Shown: positions 25,136 through 35,078, numbered from the stretch's first letter. The stretch: DNA of 64,000 nt from Lederbergia sp. NSJ-179 (GCF_022867885.1 NZ_JALIFP010000005.1:62001-126000); one strand, 5' to 3'. Made by a program: numbers and translations. The notes: a model not told the origin generated them from the letters alone.

Positions 25136-26080
25136 ATGAAAAAATGGGTATTATCCCTTACGTTAGCTGCTGGTGTAGTTGGACTTGCTGCATGCAGCGG
25201 AAACGGTGGCGATACGATCGCAAAATCAAAAGCAGGAAATGTAACAAAAGATGAATTGTATGAATCAATGAAGGAGCAAATTGGAGACCAAGCGCTTCAA
25301 CAACTTGTTATAGAAAAAGTCCTTAATAAAGAGTATAAGGTAAGCGATAAAGAATTAGATAAAGAGTTAAAGAAACTAAAAGACCAGCTTGGACCTCAAT
25401 TTGAAATGCAGCTTACACAAGCTGGGTTTAAAGATGAGGATGCTTTCCGTGATGTATTGCGTTTGAACCTGTTGCAGCAAAAAGCAGCCACGAAAGATAT
25501 AAAAGTCACGGATGAAGAAGTAAAGGAATATTACGAGCAAAAAGAGCCGGATATTGATGTGAACCATATTATCGTTAAAGATGAAAAAACGGCGAAAGAA
25601 GTAAAAAAGAAATTGGATAATGGCGAAAAATTTGCCGATCTTGCCAAAGAGTACTCACAAGATCAATCAGCCCAAACAGGTGGAGAGCTTGGAACCATTT
25701 CAAGAGATGATCCACAAATGGATGAAGATTTTAAAAAGGCAGCCTTTGCTTTAAAAGAGGGAGAAATTAGCGACCCTGTAAAAACTCAATTTGGCTGGCA
25801 TATTATTGAAGTGACGAAAAAGCCGAAAAAAGAAGCGTATGATAAAGTGAAAGATGAGTATACTCAGGAATTAAAAGTGTCCAAGCTTGATCAAGATTCT
25901 GTCACCCAAGCCATGAAAAGAGAACTGAAAAAGGCAAAGGTCGAAATTAAAGATAAAGATTTAAAAGATGCTGTAGCACCGATTCTTGATGCTCCAAATC
26001 CTGAAGATACCACTGATGATCTAAAGAGTGGAGACAATAAAAAAGACGATGCTCCCGCTACAGATAAAGAAGAGAAGTAA
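25136..26080 (+). CDS. prsA: Foldase lipoprotein PrsA
   Basis: 314 residues from the ATG at 25136 (AGGGAG upstream). Lipobox LAAC gives lipid-modified Cys20. A parvulin-type peptidyl-prolyl isomerase domain spans about 130-230, with VNHIIVKDEKTA at its start and FGWHIIEVT at its end. The C-terminal 50 residues are a low-complexity acidic/lysine tail. PrsA folds exported proteins on the outer face of the membrane and is essential in B. subtilis. Confidence 0.95.
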   Translation: MKKWVLSLTLAAGVVGLAACSGNGGDTIAKSKAGNVTKDELYESMKEQIGDQALQQLVIEKVLNKEYKVSDKELDKELKKLKDQLGPQFEMQLTQAGFKDEDAFRDVLRLNLLQQKAATKDIKVTDEEVKEYYEQKEPDIDVNHIIVKDEKTAKEVKKKLDNGEKFADLAKEYSQDQSAQTGGELGTISRDDPQMDEDFKKAAFALKEGEISDPVKTQFGWHIIEVTKKPKKEAYDKVKDEYTQELKVSKLDQDSVTQAMKRELKKAKVEIKDKDLKDAVAPILDAPNPEDTTDDLKSGDNKKDDAPATDKEEK

Positions 26081-26111
26081 CAAAAAAAGCTGCCATTGGC
26101 AGCTTTTTTCA
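26081..26111. terminator. Terminator between prsA and yhaL
   Basis: AAAAAAGCTGCC and GGCAGCTTTTTT pair around ATT; symmetric A/T tails suit both converging genes. Confidence 0.88.
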
Positions 26112-26119
26112 TGCTTATC

Positions 26120-26305
26120 CTAGCTCGGTGTTTTCAGTTTTTCTCTCTGTTCTTTTTCTTTATTCATCCGCTCTACATATACTTGCCCTTCCTGTTCAAT
26201 CCATTCCTCTTCCATATCTTTATCCTCTTTTGCCGTCTTCACAGCCATAAAAGCACTAACGAATATCCCTGCCACCACTACGTATATCCAGATGGGTAAA
26301 GACAT
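26120..26305 (-). CDS. yhaL: Sporulation protein YhaL
   Basis: 61 residues from the ATG at 26305 after GGAAGGAG. An N-terminal helix (IWIYVVVAGIFVSAFMAV) precedes a charged helical tail. The family is conserved next to prsA in Bacillus and is linked to sporulation; the molecular role is unknown. Confidence 0.85.
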   Translation of the reverse strand: MSLPIWIYVVVAGIFVSAFMAVKTAKEDKDMEEEWIEQEGQVYVERMNKEKEQREKLKTPS

Positions 26306-26405
26306 ATGATCCACTCCTTCCTATGCTTGTCCATTAAGTTATGCGTCAATATAGAGGACGTTTAGTACACTATATGTTGGAAATGAAAAAAAATGCCTTT
26401 TAAAA

Positions 26406-26559
26406 GGATGTTCAAAAAGTCCGGTAAAAATGACACTGCGAATTTCTTCGTTGGCTTGTTTCTCCGCTGCTCATGTATTTAAAAACATACATTCCGCTGC
26501 TCGAAACTGCGCCGCCTCGAACTTCTTGGTCCTTTTTATCCTCCTTTTTGAACACGCAC
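26406..26559 (+). repeat. Family A element between yhaL and yhaM
   Basis: A short full-ended copy: GGATGTTCAAAAAGTCCGGT at the left and CTCCTTTTTGAACACGCAC at the right. The core contains AATTTCTTCGTTGGCTTG, TATTTAAAAACATA and CGCCGCCTCGAACTTC, but no AGGAY hairpin. It stops 15 bp from the yhaM stop codon. Confidence 0.88.
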
Positions 26560-26574
26560 TTCATTAGAAAGGCA

Positions 26575-27516
26575 TTAAGAATGGAATGTTGGTTTGTAGA
26601 ACGAACGATTGTCCAGGGGAAAGATCCTTTCAGAAAATTCACCAGGTTTCACTCGTTTTAGAGTTCGATCCAACATATTCATTTTTGCATCTAAATTATC
26701 GATCATATGTAATATTTCTGCTTCCTTAATCATCGGCTGCTTTGGACTTCCCCACTCTAACTTTCCATGATGACTTAACACAACATGCTGTAATACAACG
26801 ACTTCTTCTCCATGGATGCCTAATTCCTCTGCTGTTTTCGCAATTTCATTGACAATTATGGTGATATGTCCGAGCAAATTTCCTTCTATCGTATAGGTAG
26901 CTGAAACCGGACCTGATAACTCTATGACTTTCCCTAAGTCATGAAGAATAATTCCTGCGTACAAAAGATCACGATCTAAGGAAGGATACAGTTCTGCAAT
27001 CGCTTTTGCTAAATCAAGCATAGACACAACATGGTAGCCGAGACCTGACACAAATTCATGGTGGTTCTTCGTGGCTGCTGGATATTCCAAAAAACGCTCC
27101 AAATATTTTTTGACTAAATGCCGAGAGATTCGTTGGATATTCGGATTTTTCATTTCAAATATATACTGCGTTATTTTACTTGAAATTTCTTCCTTACTAA
27201 TGGGAGCTGTTTCCAGGAAATTCGCCACGCTTACTCCATCTTGTGAAGAAGCGGGACGAATTTGCCTAATTTTTAATTGAAGTCTCCCACGATAATTATG
27301 GACCTCACCCGCTACCCGCACAATCGTTTCTGGTTGATACATTTTCACTTGCTCATTCGATATATCCCATAGTTTTGCCTCAATATCCCCTGACTTATCT
27401 TGTAAAATTAAAGTTAAAAAGGGCTTTCCATTACTAGCGATCCCTTTTGTTGCACTTTTGATCAATAAAAATAGATCCACATGTTCTCCAACCTCATGTT
27501 CTAATATTTCCTTCAT
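26575..27516 (-). CDS. yhaM: 3'-5' exoribonuclease YhaM
   Basis: 313 residues: N-terminal OB-fold (about 10-90) and a C-terminal HD domain with HDLGKV and [10 protein letters not shown] metal motifs. YhaM degrades RNA and single-stranded DNA from 3' ends with manganese. It is the last of the run yhaO-yhaN-yhaM on this strand. The C-terminus (RSFYKPTF) is intact despite the repeat 15 bp away. Confidence 0.93.
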   Translation of the reverse strand: MKEILEHEVGEHVDLFLLIKSATKGIASNGKPFLTLILQDKSGDIEAKLWDISNEQVKMYQPETIVRVAGEVHNYRGRLQLKIRQIRPASSQDGVSVANFLETAPISKEEISSKITQYIFEMKNPNIQRISRHLVKKYLERFLEYPAATKNHHEFVSGLGYHVVSMLDLAKAIAELYPSLDRDLLYAGIILHDLGKVIELSGPVSATYTIEGNLLGHITIIVNEIAKTAEELGIHGEEVVVLQHVVLSHHGKLEWGSPKQPMIKEAEILHMIDNLDAKMNMLDRTLKRVKPGEFSERIFPLDNRSFYKPTFHS

Positions 27517-27555
27517 CTTTCAAACGCCCCCCATTCCCAGTTTTTCTTTTCAAAA

Positions 27556-30525
27556 TTATATCATACTATGACTCTTATCGCTTTCTGGAATAGTTGAGGA
27601 CAAAGTGAAGATACTTTCGCTTGGAAATAAATCCCTTATATGCTCATGGCAAGTAAATAAAATCACTTGGGAATGTTGACTCATTTTCTTAACAAGTGAA
27701 CATACCTTTTCCGTCCTATTCTTATCAAAATTCACAAACCCATCATCAATGATAATGGGCAATGGATAATCTTTCTGAAGAACAAAAACTAAGGCAAATC
27801 GCAAAGCGATATATAATTGCTCCTTTGTTCCCTGGCTCAATTCTGAAGGTTCCATGAAGGTCCCATCCTTTCTCTCCACAAATAATCGATCATTTTGATG
27901 AAAATGCAGGGAAGGATAATGACCATCCGTCAAGAAACCAAAGTATTCTCTTGCTTTTCTTACCACCTGAGGAAATCGCTCTTGAATATAGGTATCCATT
28001 GTCTTTTGGAGTAAAGTAATGGCCAGTTTAATTTTAGCCCAACTCATTGCGTCTTCTTGAAAGTTGGATTGATTTTGATAGAACCGATGGAGCTTTTCTG
28101 TATAAGTGCCCCCTTCTTCCAAAACACTGATTTGATGCTGAATAGCCGCTAGTTCCTGTCGAACATGATTCAATGATTGTTCCATTTCTTTGATGGATTC
28201 TGTGAGGACCGCCTGTTTTTGTTTCAATTCCTCTTGCGCCGAATAGAATGTAAAATCTTCCATTAGTGATTCATTGAGTTGATCTTGTAAAAGTTGTCGG
28301 CGAGCCTGTAATTGGAGCATCTCCTCGTAGTTCTTGGCCTTTTCTCGAAAACTTTCCTCATCCTTTGTATGGGCCGTTTGCTGCAATTGGTTGAGCAGAA
28401 TGCGATACTGATCGTATTCCCCTTGGAGATTCTTCCTTTCACTCTCTAATTCTTCCTTTTTCATTTTCCATTCTTTTTGTCTAATTCGTTTTTCCTCTTC
28501 TGTTTTTAATGTCTGTTTAATTAAAATGATCGTTTCAGAATGATCCTCCGTTGTACATTCAGCAGCCTCAGCAATTCTCTCAAGTTCTTTTAACCAATTG
28601 GCCTGTTTTTCTACCTTTTCTTGGCTCATTCTCTTTCGTTTCTCTACTTCCTTCCTTTTAGCTGCGCGTTCTATCAGTAAATCAACAGCATCCTCTAATC
28701 GGGAAGCCGGAAACTCAGGACTTAGATATAACGCTTTTTTTAAATTTTGGATATTTTCATTATTTCTTGCTAAAGAAACTTTTATTTGCTGCTCTTGGAG
28801 AAGGAGTTCTTCCTTTAACTGTTCTGTTTGTTCTAATGATTGATATATAATTTTCCATTCATTACGCAAATTCATTTGTTTTTCATACAGTTTATTGGGA
28901 TTTTGCTGATGATCATGTTCCCTCTTTTCCAATTCCTCTGTTAACTCTCGTAACCGCGTAGACAGATTATCCTTCATTGCACTCTTATTAGCCCTTTTAG
29001 CTAGAAAGGTAGTCATCAAGAGATACACCCATACCAGACTAGCAAAAGCGCCTAGAAGCCATTGAGAGGAGAGAACAGACCATATGAAAAGAATAACACT
29101 CGCAAATAAGAGAAGTCCCTCCCCGATTCCTCTATATTTTCTTTGCGTTCCTTCTTTTTGAATATGTTCAAGTTCTTGCTTTAATCTTTCCTTTTCGCTT
29201 TTTATTTCTTCTGTCTCTTTCCAATCATCTTTCTCTCTTTGTAACCTTTTAAAGTCTAATTCCGACCATAAACGCGCTTCAATATGATGGCATTCCTCTT
29301 CCATCTTGTTTAATTCTTTTGTTACTGTATCTATTTGGTTCGAAATATCTTCCGCTTTTAACTGGTCTTTTAATTGTTGATTCAATGTCTGCCTAATTTG
29401 TTCCTTTCTATTCATCCCAAGATCGATCTTTTCATCTCGTTCTTCTAAAGAAAGTTGTAAAATATGCTCAATCTCATCGATTCTTTCTTCACTTTCTTCT
29501 ATTTTTCTATTCATCTCATGAATCTCTGTCTTATTTTGTAAAAACAACGGCCATTCCTGAATAAGCTTGTCCGCTTTATGAATAACTGCTTGAAAGGTTG
29601 GGGATGGTTTCGAACGCTCAAGGAGCTGTTTTGCTTTCTCTATTTTTTCATCTATACTTTTGATTCGATTGGAAATGGATATCATTTTATCTTGATATTT
29701 CTCATACCTTTTTAAACCATCTATTGGAAATTCTATAGCTCCCAATTCTTGCAAACGTTGTTCGATTCTATTATACTCTTTTAAAATCGGCCATTTATCC
29801 AATAATGTATGTACATGTTGCCGTTTAGCTGTATTCTTTATCACATCATGCTCAAGATTGATTCGTTCTTGATTCAAGCTGTCTCTTTTTGATAGTAGGG
29901 CTTCATATTCTCCATTTTGCTGTTTCGCTTTTTTAAGTTCTTTTTCCGCCTCCCGTAATTGACGTAGGGATTCATTTAATTTCGGTTTTCTCCCGTTGGG
30001 TTTAAATAGTTGCTCTGACTCTTTTTTTAAGTCTGCTTCAAGAGAGAGAAGTTGATCTGTCCCAATCGTCCCTGTTGCCATTAAATAGCGTCCAATTTCG
30101 GCCCCCTGAAGTCGTTGAATTTCCTGAATACCTTGAAGATCAAAAGAAAATAAATTTTGATACATTGTTTTATTGATTCCCGATAGCAAAGCGATTAATC
30201 GTTCTTCTCCACCTATTGTACCGTCTTCATATTGGACTTGAACATCTCCACCAGCCTTTCCTTTGATCCGCTCAATGATGATTTTCCTCTCATTTTTCGT
30301 TTCGACAACCACTCTGCCACCATAAGCATGAGAAAATTTTGGTTCATATCGTAATTGGGAAGATTGCCTAGGAGGAAACCCAAAGAGGATACTATGAACA
30401 AATGACATGATCGTCGATTTTCCTGCTTCATTTTCACCATATATGACCTGTAAAGTGTCAATCGAATTCCATTCAAATTCCGTGAATTTTCCATATCCAT
30501 AAATATATAAGCTTTTAAGTTTCAT
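27556..30525 (-). CDS. yhaN: SMC/SbcC-like ATPase YhaN
   Basis: About 989 residues from the ATG at 30525; it overlaps the yhaO stop by 11 bp. Walker A GENEAGKST is near residue 35. Two long coiled-coil arms (about 180-470 and 520-800) flank a pair of hydrophobic segments near residue 475-520. Signature SQGTKEQLYIALR and Walker B PIIIDDGFVNFD close the head. With YhaO it forms an SbcCD/Rad50-Mre11-like pair for DNA ends. The central hydrophobic pair is a known YhaN feature and suggests membrane contact. Confidence 0.92.
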   Translation of the reverse strand: MKLKSLYIYGYGKFTEFEWNSIDTLQVIYGENEAGKSTIMSFVHSILFGFPPRQSSQLRYEPKFSHAYGGRVVVETKNERKIIIERIKGKAGGDVQVQYEDGTIGGEERLIALLSGINKTMYQNLFSFDLQGIQEIQRLQGAEIGRYLMATGTIGTDQLLSLEADLKKESEQLFKPNGRKPKLNESLRQLREAEKELKKAKQQNGEYEALLSKRDSLNQERINLEHDVIKNTAKRQHVHTLLDKWPILKEYNRIEQRLQELGAIEFPIDGLKRYEKYQDKMISISNRIKSIDEKIEKAKQLLERSKPSPTFQAVIHKADKLIQEWPLFLQNKTEIHEMNRKIEESEERIDEIEHILQLSLEERDEKIDLGMNRKEQIRQTLNQQLKDQLKAEDISNQIDTVTKELNKMEEECHHIEARLWSELDFKRLQREKDDWKETEEIKSEKERLKQELEHIQKEGTQRKYRGIGEGLLLFASVILFIWSVLSSQWLLGAFASLVWVYLLMTTFLAKRANKSAMKDNLSTRLRELTEELEKREHDHQQNPNKLYEKQMNLRNEWKIIYQSLEQTEQLKEELLLQEQQIKVSLARNNENIQNLKKALYLSPEFPASRLEDAVDLLIERAAKRKEVEKRKRMSQEKVEKQANWLKELERIAEAAECTTEDHSETIILIKQTLKTEEEKRIRQKEWKMKKEELESERKNLQGEYDQYRILLNQLQQTAHTKDEESFREKAKNYEEMLQLQARRQLLQDQLNESLMEDFTFYSAQEELKQKQAVLTESIKEMEQSLNHVRQELAAIQHQISVLEEGGTYTEKLHRFYQNQSNFQEDAMSWAKIKLAITLLQKTMDTYIQERFPQVVRKAREYFGFLTDGHYPSLHFHQNDRLFVERKDGTFMEPSELSQGTKEQLYIALRFALVFVLQKDYPLPIIIDDGFVNFDKNRTEKVCSLVKKMSQHSQVILFTCHEHIRDLFPSESIFTLSSTIPESDKSHSMI

Positions 30526-31777
30526 TGATTTTCCCACCCATCTTCACAACCAAGCGATCGCCTATCAGTTCCTTTGCCCCAATTAAAAGTTGTTTTTTTG
30601 TTTTTTCATCAAAAGGAGTTAAATAGCGACTCGCATAAACATGAGAAAATAAAGGGGAGAGCGATTCATCTAATTCTTCTCCCGCCAATAAATCTGATAT
30701 CGACTGATCGATTACATTCAAAAAAGTCGGGTCCTGTATGGCTTTCGGATTTGTTTTTTGCTTTTGTTTACTGATCTTATACGGCCAGATAAAGGGGGAT
30801 TCCATCTCCAACCCTGCTTGGATCATTTCCAAAAATTCTCCATTATCAATTTTTTCCTTGATTTCTGTAGAGAGGGTGCTAGCGTTCGATAAAATGATTT
30901 CGAGTAATACTCCACATTCCTTGTGCGCAAGCATGCTTTCCATTCCATTGACACATGTCAGATATAAATCAGTAAAATTCATTCCTTCCACGCAAGGAAT
31001 AGCTAGGCTCTCCCAACGAATGACAGCGGTAGGAATAAACGTTAATTTTGTTTGTCCTGCTGCATTGATCTGAACCTCACAACACATTTTTTCCCCTTCT
31101 TCATTTTTGTGCCGGCCTTGCGGATTTCCTGGGTAAACAATATATGGATTTTCATGTAAAACTTCGGCTTTATGTATATGTCCTAGTGCCCAATAATCCA
31201 TTTGTGTTTGTAATAATTCTTTAATAGAAAATGGGGCGTATGGTTGGTGCTTGCTTCGGCTGCTTTCACAATGCCCATGTAAAAGGCCGATATGAAAGTC
31301 CGCCTCCCCCTCCTTTTTGTATTCGGAAATCTTTCTGACTCTTACATGTCTAGTAGGATAACTAAATCCATATAAATGAACTTTTTGACCCTTCCTTGTT
31401 GTAAAGGGAATCCATTCAACTTCCTTATGAAAGATATGCACATTGGCGGGCATATCTAAGTTCAACCAATGTCCAGATAAATGATCATGATTTCCGTGTG
31501 AAAGAAAGGCATGTATCCCTGCCTGATTCAGCCTGTCCATTTGCTGTCTCAGATGGGCCTGGGCTCGAATGCTTCTATCCTCCCCATCGTATAAATCCCC
31601 GACAATAACGATAAAGTCCACATTTCTGTTAAGCGCTTCATCAATCACTTTTTCAAAGGCTAAAAAGGTACTATTTTGAATTCGCTCAAAAAGTTCTCCT
31701 GGTAAATGCTTCAATCCAAGAAAAGGGCTATCCAAATGCAAATCAGCCGTATGAATAAAATGAATCTCGTTTTTCAA
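30515..31777 (-). CDS. yhaO: Mre11/SbcD-like DNA exonuclease subunit YhaO
   Basis: 420 residues from a TTG at 31777, chosen because GGAGGAGG lies just upstream; the longer frame to 31867 has no ribosome site. Metallophosphoesterase motifs HTADLHLDSPF, VGDLYDG, SHGNHDH and LGHIHKAEVL are all present. It should supply the nuclease for the YhaN ATPase encoded next. Confidence 0.92.
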   Translation of the reverse strand: MKNEIHFIHTADLHLDSPFLGLKHLPGELFERIQNSTFLAFEKVIDEALNRNVDFIVIVGDLYDGEDRSIRAQAHLRQQMDRLNQAGIHAFLSHGNHDHLSGHWLNLDMPANVHIFHKEVEWIPFTTRKGQKVHLYGFSYPTRHVRVRKISEYKKEGEADFHIGLLHGHCESSRSKHQPYAPFSIKELLQTQMDYWALGHIHKAEVLHENPYIVYPGNPQGRHKNEEGEKMCCEVQINAAGQTKLTFIPTAVIRWESLAIPCVEGMNFTDLYLTCVNGMESMLAHKECGVLLEIILSNASTLSTEIKEKIDNGEFLEMIQAGLEMESPFIWPYKISKQKQKTNPKAIQDPTFLNVIDQSISDLLAGEELDESLSPLFSHVYASRYLTPFDEKTKKQLLIGAKELIGDRLVVKMGGKINET

Positions 31778-31859
31778 TTGGATCCTCCTCCGACGAATAT
31801 ACGTTCTCTCATTATACAATAAATACACAGAAAAAAACAGCATAATCAGCGCTGTTTTT

Positions 31860-32726
31860 TTAATCATTCTCTAATATATTTCGCAGAAAGGTTAATCGAT
31901 GTTGTTTACGAAAATGTTCCTTAACCATATAGGCTACACCATTATCCTCATAAGATCTTGTGATCCAATCGGCTGCCTTTCTTACTTCCGCCGGAGCATT
32001 CCCCATTGCCACTCCAAGCCCTGCCCACTTAATCAAAGGCAAATCATCTAAATCTGAGCCAATCGCGACAACCTCTTCTCTTTTAATTCCATGTTGCTCA
32101 CATAAATATTGGACACTTCTTAATTTGGATACTTTTGTAGGGACAATCGTTAATTGGAATGGGCTTGATTCAATACACTCAATTTCATCGTACAGTTCTT
32201 CAAAAACCTTTTTCGCATCAGCTCGATCATTCTTATGTTCAAATAATATTTCGATCATTGTCGGTGATATCGGATTATCTTGAAGCTCTTCCCTTAAATG
32301 ATCTACATACTGCTCTGAATAAGCCAATCGATTCGCTTTTTGAAAAACGACCCTTGCCCTTAAATGATTCGGCAAACTCATTTTATTCCCGATCATAAAC
32401 TGTTCGTGGATCACTTTAATCTGGCAGGAAAAGGATTCTAATAATCCAATGATTTCATTTGTAAGATCTTCCGGAATCCGTTTAATGAACACAGGCTTAT
32501 CTAATTCTTTCCCGATAAAAGCCCCATGATGAGCCACAATATGATCTTCCATTTTTAAAGATTTGGCTACTCTTTTGGCAGATGGAAAATTTCTTGAAGT
32601 CGTTAAAATAATTTTAACATCTTTATCTCTAACAAATTCAATAGCTTCCCTTGTCACTTTATTTATACGGCCATTATCCTGCAATAAAGTGCCGTCCAGA
32701 TTCAAAGCAAGTAACTTATAAATCAT
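31860..32726 (-). CDS. Cof-type HAD-like protein (YhaX-like) lacking the nucleophile Asp
   Basis: 288 residues of the Cof/type IIB HAD layout: motif I region at residues 8-13, TTSRN motif II near 42, Lys region near 200, and GSDLDDLPLI motif IV near 220. Motif I reads ALNLDGTLL: the first Asp, the phosphorylated nucleophile of HAD phosphatases, is Asn (codon AAT). The second Asp is kept. Ordinary phosphatase activity should be lost or much reduced. Position near yheA and yhaO resembles yhaX of B. subtilis. Confidence 0.8.
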   Translation of the reverse strand: MIYKLLALNLDGTLLQDNGRINKVTREAIEFVRDKDVKIILTTSRNFPSAKRVAKSLKMEDHIVAHHGAFIGKELDKPVFIKRIPEDLTNEIIGLLESFSCQIKVIHEQFMIGNKMSLPNHLRARVVFQKANRLAYSEQYVDHLREELQDNPISPTMIEILFEHKNDRADAKKVFEELYDEIECIESSPFQLTIVPTKVSKLRSVQYLCEQHGIKREEVVAIGSDLDDLPLIKWAGLGVAMGNAPAEVRKAADWITRSYEDNGVAYMVKEHFRKQHRLTFLRNILEND

Positions 32727-32827
32727 GCTGATACCCCCCTATTGTGCAGGACCAACTTGTTCTATAAATATTTTATGCAAGTAAAGAGGGGATAGAACCA
32801 AAAAATGCTAGGCAACAATCCCTAAAG

Positions 32828-33105
32828 GTGCGTGTTCAAAAAGGAGGATAAAAAGGACCAAGAAGTTCGAGGCGGCGTAGCTTTGAGCAGCGGACTTGTA
32901 CAGGATGTACTGACTTCTGCGTTGCCCACAGGACGTGGGCGGTTTTAGCAGAAGAACCTTATCCCGATACGTGAGCAGCGGAAAAGCAAGCCAACGAAGA
33001 AATTCGAAGTGTCATTTTTACCGGAGGCCTGCAGGAAGCAGGTCACAAAGGCGTTGCGACAGGATGTCGCGAATTTAGCCTTTGATCCTTACTTTTTGAA
33101 CATCC
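32828..33105 (-). repeat. Family A element, longest copy (about 278 bp)
   Basis: Right terminus GTGCGTGTTCAAAAAGGAGG comes first and left terminus CTTTTTGAACATCC last, so it is inverted relative to 26406. The core holds four hairpins with AGGAN loops: GTAC-AGGAT-GTAC (32898), GCCCAC-AGGAC-GTGGGC (32924), CCTGC-AGGAA-GCAGG (33028) and GCGAC-AGGAT-GTCGC (33056). Flanks CCTAAAGG and TCTAAAGG may be a decayed target duplication. Confidence 0.9.
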
Positions 33106-33139
33106 TCTAAAGGGAATCGCCTAACATTTTGAGAACACA

Positions 33140-33496
33140 TCATTGTACCCCTAAAACTCCATACAAATCATCCAGTGGTTTGATAATAATTTTATTTAAC
33201 TCCTGAATCATCATGCTCATCTGTTGCTCCGCTTCCATTAATTTCGTTACTTTTTCATTTTGTTGCACTTGGTTTGCAATCATTTGTGCTTGTTGCACTT
33301 CTTCTTCAGAAATATCTTGTCCAGCCATTTGTTTTTCCTGAAGCTGCATTTGAATCTGGCGGAATGAATCAAACATGGATTTTGCTGTTGCATCATCTTC
33401 AACTGCTTTATACATGTTCCTCAAATCTGTAAATTCATCACTTTGACGTAAGGCCTTTTCAAGCTCATATGCACAATCATAAAGATTTGTTGCCAT
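33140..33496 (-). CDS. yheA: YlbF/YmcA-family protein YheA
   Basis: 118 residues, all helical, with the YlbF-family layout (ALRQSDEFTDLRN near the N-terminus, QQAQMIANQVQQNEKV central). YlbF and YmcA relatives are partners in RNase Y complexes and competence/biofilm control; YheA itself is uncharacterised. It follows yheB by 37 bp, as in B. subtilis. Confidence 0.9.
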   Translation of the reverse strand: MATNLYDCAYELEKALRQSDEFTDLRNMYKAVEDDATAKSMFDSFRQIQMQLQEKQMAGQDISEEEVQQAQMIANQVQQNEKVTKLMEAEQQMSMMIQELNKIIIKPLDDLYGVLGVQ

Positions 33497-33532
33497 TGCT
33501 GTAATCTCCTCCTTCCCAAACAGTGTAACATA

Positions 33533-34672
33533 CTAAGAGGTGATCATCACAATGATTCCTTGAATTAGGCCAATCGCACCACCAAGAATGGCGCCAAGAT
33601 ACGTAATCATTGTAAGCTCTTTTTTCGCAATCGAGAGGACTAATTCCTCCAATTTCACTGTAGAAAATGCTTCAATTTGCTCACGAACAATTTCTTCTAC
33701 ATGGAATCTTTTCATGATTTCCTCTGTTCGCTGTACGAAAAAATTCCCTATTGAATCGAAAAGAAACGGGATCCATTTTCCATCAATCTTTGCTTTATAA
33801 GGCAAAATGAGTTCATGAATCGAAGTGCGGAAGAGCTTTTCTATTGAAACTGTTTCTTCCACCCATGTTTGTATATAATCCAACAATGGCTCGTCCTGCC
33901 AATTGGGAAATAATTCTTGAAGGGAATTTTGCTGTAGTTTTTGCCATTCAGATTGCAAAATAGTATTAAGCATTTGCTTCGTGCCATCATTACGTAAAAA
34001 CTTAATGATTTCCGGTTGAAAACGATCTACTAGCGAATGATTTCCAACAAACATTTGAATCATATTCCAAACGCGTCCACGATCCTCAAAAAAGTTCTCA
34101 ATCATGTTGTTTATTTTATCTCTTCCCTGTTCACTTGAAAAATAATCGATCGCTTTCTCGATTATTTTATCAGAAATAACGGGAATCTTTTCCTGTACAC
34201 TTGCCTTCCATTCTTCTGGTATGAGTTCATTTATTTGCTCATTCCAATATTTTTGTTTTAGCGCTGCATATTTTTGACCTACCTTACTATGTAGATATGC
34301 CTTCGTTCTTTGTTCTGCATTCTTTATTTGCAAGGAATCTAATACCTGTTGTACTGTCAGTCCTTGATCAAGCCAGCTATGAATTTTATTACTTACTAAA
34401 GTCGCCATTTCATGCTTAAGCTTTGGTTCTGAGAGCTTTTTTTGTATGCTTTCAGGTGTCACTAAATGATTGACCACTAATTTTCCAACTTGTACCGCAA
34501 GCTCCTTTTGTCTTTTTGGAATCAATCCTGGTGTAAAAGGGAGTTGCCATTTCCCAATAAAGATGGGGCGATGAGGGCGAAAGAGCATTTGAATAGCCAA
34601 AAAATTTGTAAACCCTCCAATAATGGCTCCAACCACAATCATAAATAATAATGTCCATGTCCAGTTTGGCAT
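33533..34672 (-). CDS. yheB: DUF445 membrane protein YheB
   Basis: 379 residues. A helix at each end (about 5-27 with [20 protein letters not shown], and about 355-378) brackets a long helical middle, the DUF445 layout. The motif [20 protein letters not shown] follows the first helix. Anchored in the cytoplasmic membrane; function unknown. Operon with yheA. Confidence 0.9.
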   Translation of the reverse strand: MPNWTWTLLFMIVVGAIIGGFTNFLAIQMLFRPHRPIFIGKWQLPFTPGLIPKRQKELAVQVGKLVVNHLVTPESIQKKLSEPKLKHEMATLVSNKIHSWLDQGLTVQQVLDSLQIKNAEQRTKAYLHSKVGQKYAALKQKYWNEQINELIPEEWKASVQEKIPVISDKIIEKAIDYFSSEQGRDKINNMIENFFEDRGRVWNMIQMFVGNHSLVDRFQPEIIKFLRNDGTKQMLNTILQSEWQKLQQNSLQELFPNWQDEPLLDYIQTWVEETVSIEKLFRTSIHELILPYKAKIDGKWIPFLFDSIGNFFVQRTEEIMKRFHVEEIVREQIEAFSTVKLEELVLSIAKKELTMITYLGAILGGAIGLIQGIIVMITS

Positions 34673-34689
34673 TTTTCCTCCTCCTGAAT

Positions 34690-34908
34690 GCTTTATCCCG
34701 AATTAACTGGCAGTAAGACCCCCACTTCAAGAATTCGAGGAAAAACAAGAATTGTAAGTGGGGGATCAACTGAAAGTCAAATCCCCGATTCGTTCGGACC
34801 AACAGGATGTTGGTCACAAAGGCGTTGCGACAGGACGTCGCGAATTTAGCCTTTGATCTACCCATCAGTGGGGGTGAAAAAAACTCCCACTGAATGAAGT
34901 TTCACTTT
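34690..34908. repeat. Family C element with nested family A hairpin block
   Basis: Ends match the short copy at 1959-2010. Inside, CCCCCACTT (34719) pairs with AAGTGGGGG (34756) and CAGTGGG (34866) with CCCACTG (34886). Between them lies a family A core fragment with hairpins GACCAAC-AGGAT-GTTGGTC (34797-34815) and GCGAC-AGGAC-GTCGC (34827-34841). It sits just upstream of yheB, in its promoter region. Confidence 0.7.
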
Positions 34909-35078
34909 ATCCTCTTTTACGAATTTAACGAAAAAAAGTTCCCTTTTCTAAATGAAACGATATTCTTTTAAATGCCGGATTATATTTGGTAAACTAAAAT
35001 GAGAAAAAAGATTGCCATTATTTTAAAAGCATGTTACATCCATTCTCCTTCCATACTAAAATGGAGGGGGCTGATGGC

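Noticed and set aside
32898-33070. CsrA/RsmE binding sites in the AGGAY hairpins
   Set aside because: The loops resemble the CsrA target because GGA is exposed, but the base two before GGA is C rather than the A of ANGGA, and the SELEX form has one more base between ACA and GGA. I keep the hairpins as a finding without assigning the protein.
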